Source of the DNA: Lysobacterales bacterium
GTDB taxonomy: Bacteria; Pseudomonadota; Gammaproteobacteria; Xanthomonadales; SZUA-36
Length of the DNA stretch: 5,632 nt
Assembly (NCBI GenBank): GCA_029287515.1
Contig: JARFQZ010000276.1
Coordinates: 1-5,632 of the forward strand
Direction of reading: 5' to 3'
The translations under genes and the position numbers were made by a program. Below, piece by piece: positions 5,423 to 5,632 of this stretch. The notes beneath the pieces were generated by a model that ran no database searches, was not told the origin of the DNA, and was given only the letters and a program-made list of their open reading frames with translations. Position 1 is the first letter of the stretch; each line of letters begins with the position of its first letter.

Positions 5423-5632
5423 TTACTCAACAAGATTGATGCCGCTGGCACTGTAGGGTCGCGTTGCTTTGCGACTGTAACGAATTTCCCAGGGCTTGCC
5501 GTCCTTGCGCAGCAGCAGGCCCGCGTCATCGAGTTGTTGCGGAATCCTGGACGGAATCGCCTGTGGATTGCGCGACAGGAATCGCAGTGCCGCCGGTGCG
5601 CTGAGAAACACGCGCCGCAGGTCGGCGTGGGC
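5423..5632 (-). CDS. C-terminal 69 residues of a convergent paralogue of the 408-residue protein (start beyond right edge)
   Basis: The frame is open from the right edge to a TAA at 5425-5423 and gives 69 residues. Its core, LRRVFLSAPAALRFL, SRIPQQLDDAGLLL, KDGKPWEIRYSRK and RPYSASGIN, aligns without gaps to residues 337-399 of the plus-strand gene at 4180-5406, with about 30 of 63 identical. Conserved positions include FL-AP-ALR, P--IP--L--AGLL, DGK, YSR, RPY and GIN. The DNA of the two copies is clearly diverged, so the duplication is old or the two were acquired separately. An in-window GTG at 5611 is inside the conserved domain and is not the true start. Its stop lies only 16 bases from the stop of the other gene, so the two transcripts converge with no terminator between them. 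The function is unknown. Confidence 0.82.
   Translation of the reverse strand, partial: AHADLRRVFLSAPAALRFLSRNPQAIPSRIPQQLDDAGLLLRKDGKPWEIRYSRKATRPYSASGINLVE

Overview
The window looks like chromosomal DNA of a Gram-negative, probably gammaproteobacterial, organism. It carries a lipoprotein phospholipase-D/cardiolipin-synthase-like gene, an MlaC/Ttg2D-type periplasmic lipid-binding protein and a YceI-family periplasmic protein, all of which imply an outer membrane. The genes are moderately GC-rich; the spacers at 2841-2981 and 3660-3920 look more AT-rich. The genus cannot be told from the sequence.

Left part (1-2810, all on the minus strand). Read in transcription order this is a TetR-family repressor (2774-2175), yceI-like (2114-1521), mlaC-like (1451-765) and a PLD-family lipoprotein (548 to beyond the left edge). 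The TetR gene and yceI each have a sigma70-type promoter with a 17-bp spacer. The same palindromic core, GACCGGTC, fills the same place in both spacers. The simplest reading is that the TetR protein represses itself and the yceI-mlaC unit, with the PLD gene possibly joined to it or driven from its own promoter near 603-625. All three target proteins act in the envelope, and MlaC and PLD act on phospholipids, so this looks like a small inducible envelope/lipid module. The rest of an Mla transporter (MlaF, MlaE, MlaD, MlaB) is not in view.

Middle (2982-3659, minus strand). This is a complete L-2-haloacid dehalogenase-type HAD hydrolase in which every catalytic position I can recall from the L-DEX family is present at a constant offset. 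It stands alone.

Right part (3660-5632). A 514-base divergent spacer contains a candidate plus-strand promoter (3972-4000) and then a striking imperfect inverted repeat (4031-4142). Its two 29-nt arms would fold, in a plus-strand transcript, into a long stem with three G.U pairs and a single mismatch, enclosing a second GC-rich hairpin with a GNRA tetraloop. About 37 bases later starts a 408-residue protein that I do not recognise (4180-5406). Sixteen bases beyond its stop, in tail-to-tail orientation, ends a second gene (5423 to beyond the right edge) whose last 69 residues are clearly paralogous to the C-terminus of the first (about 30 identities in 63 ungapped positions). The convergent paralogue pair and the structured leader are the least explained parts of the window.
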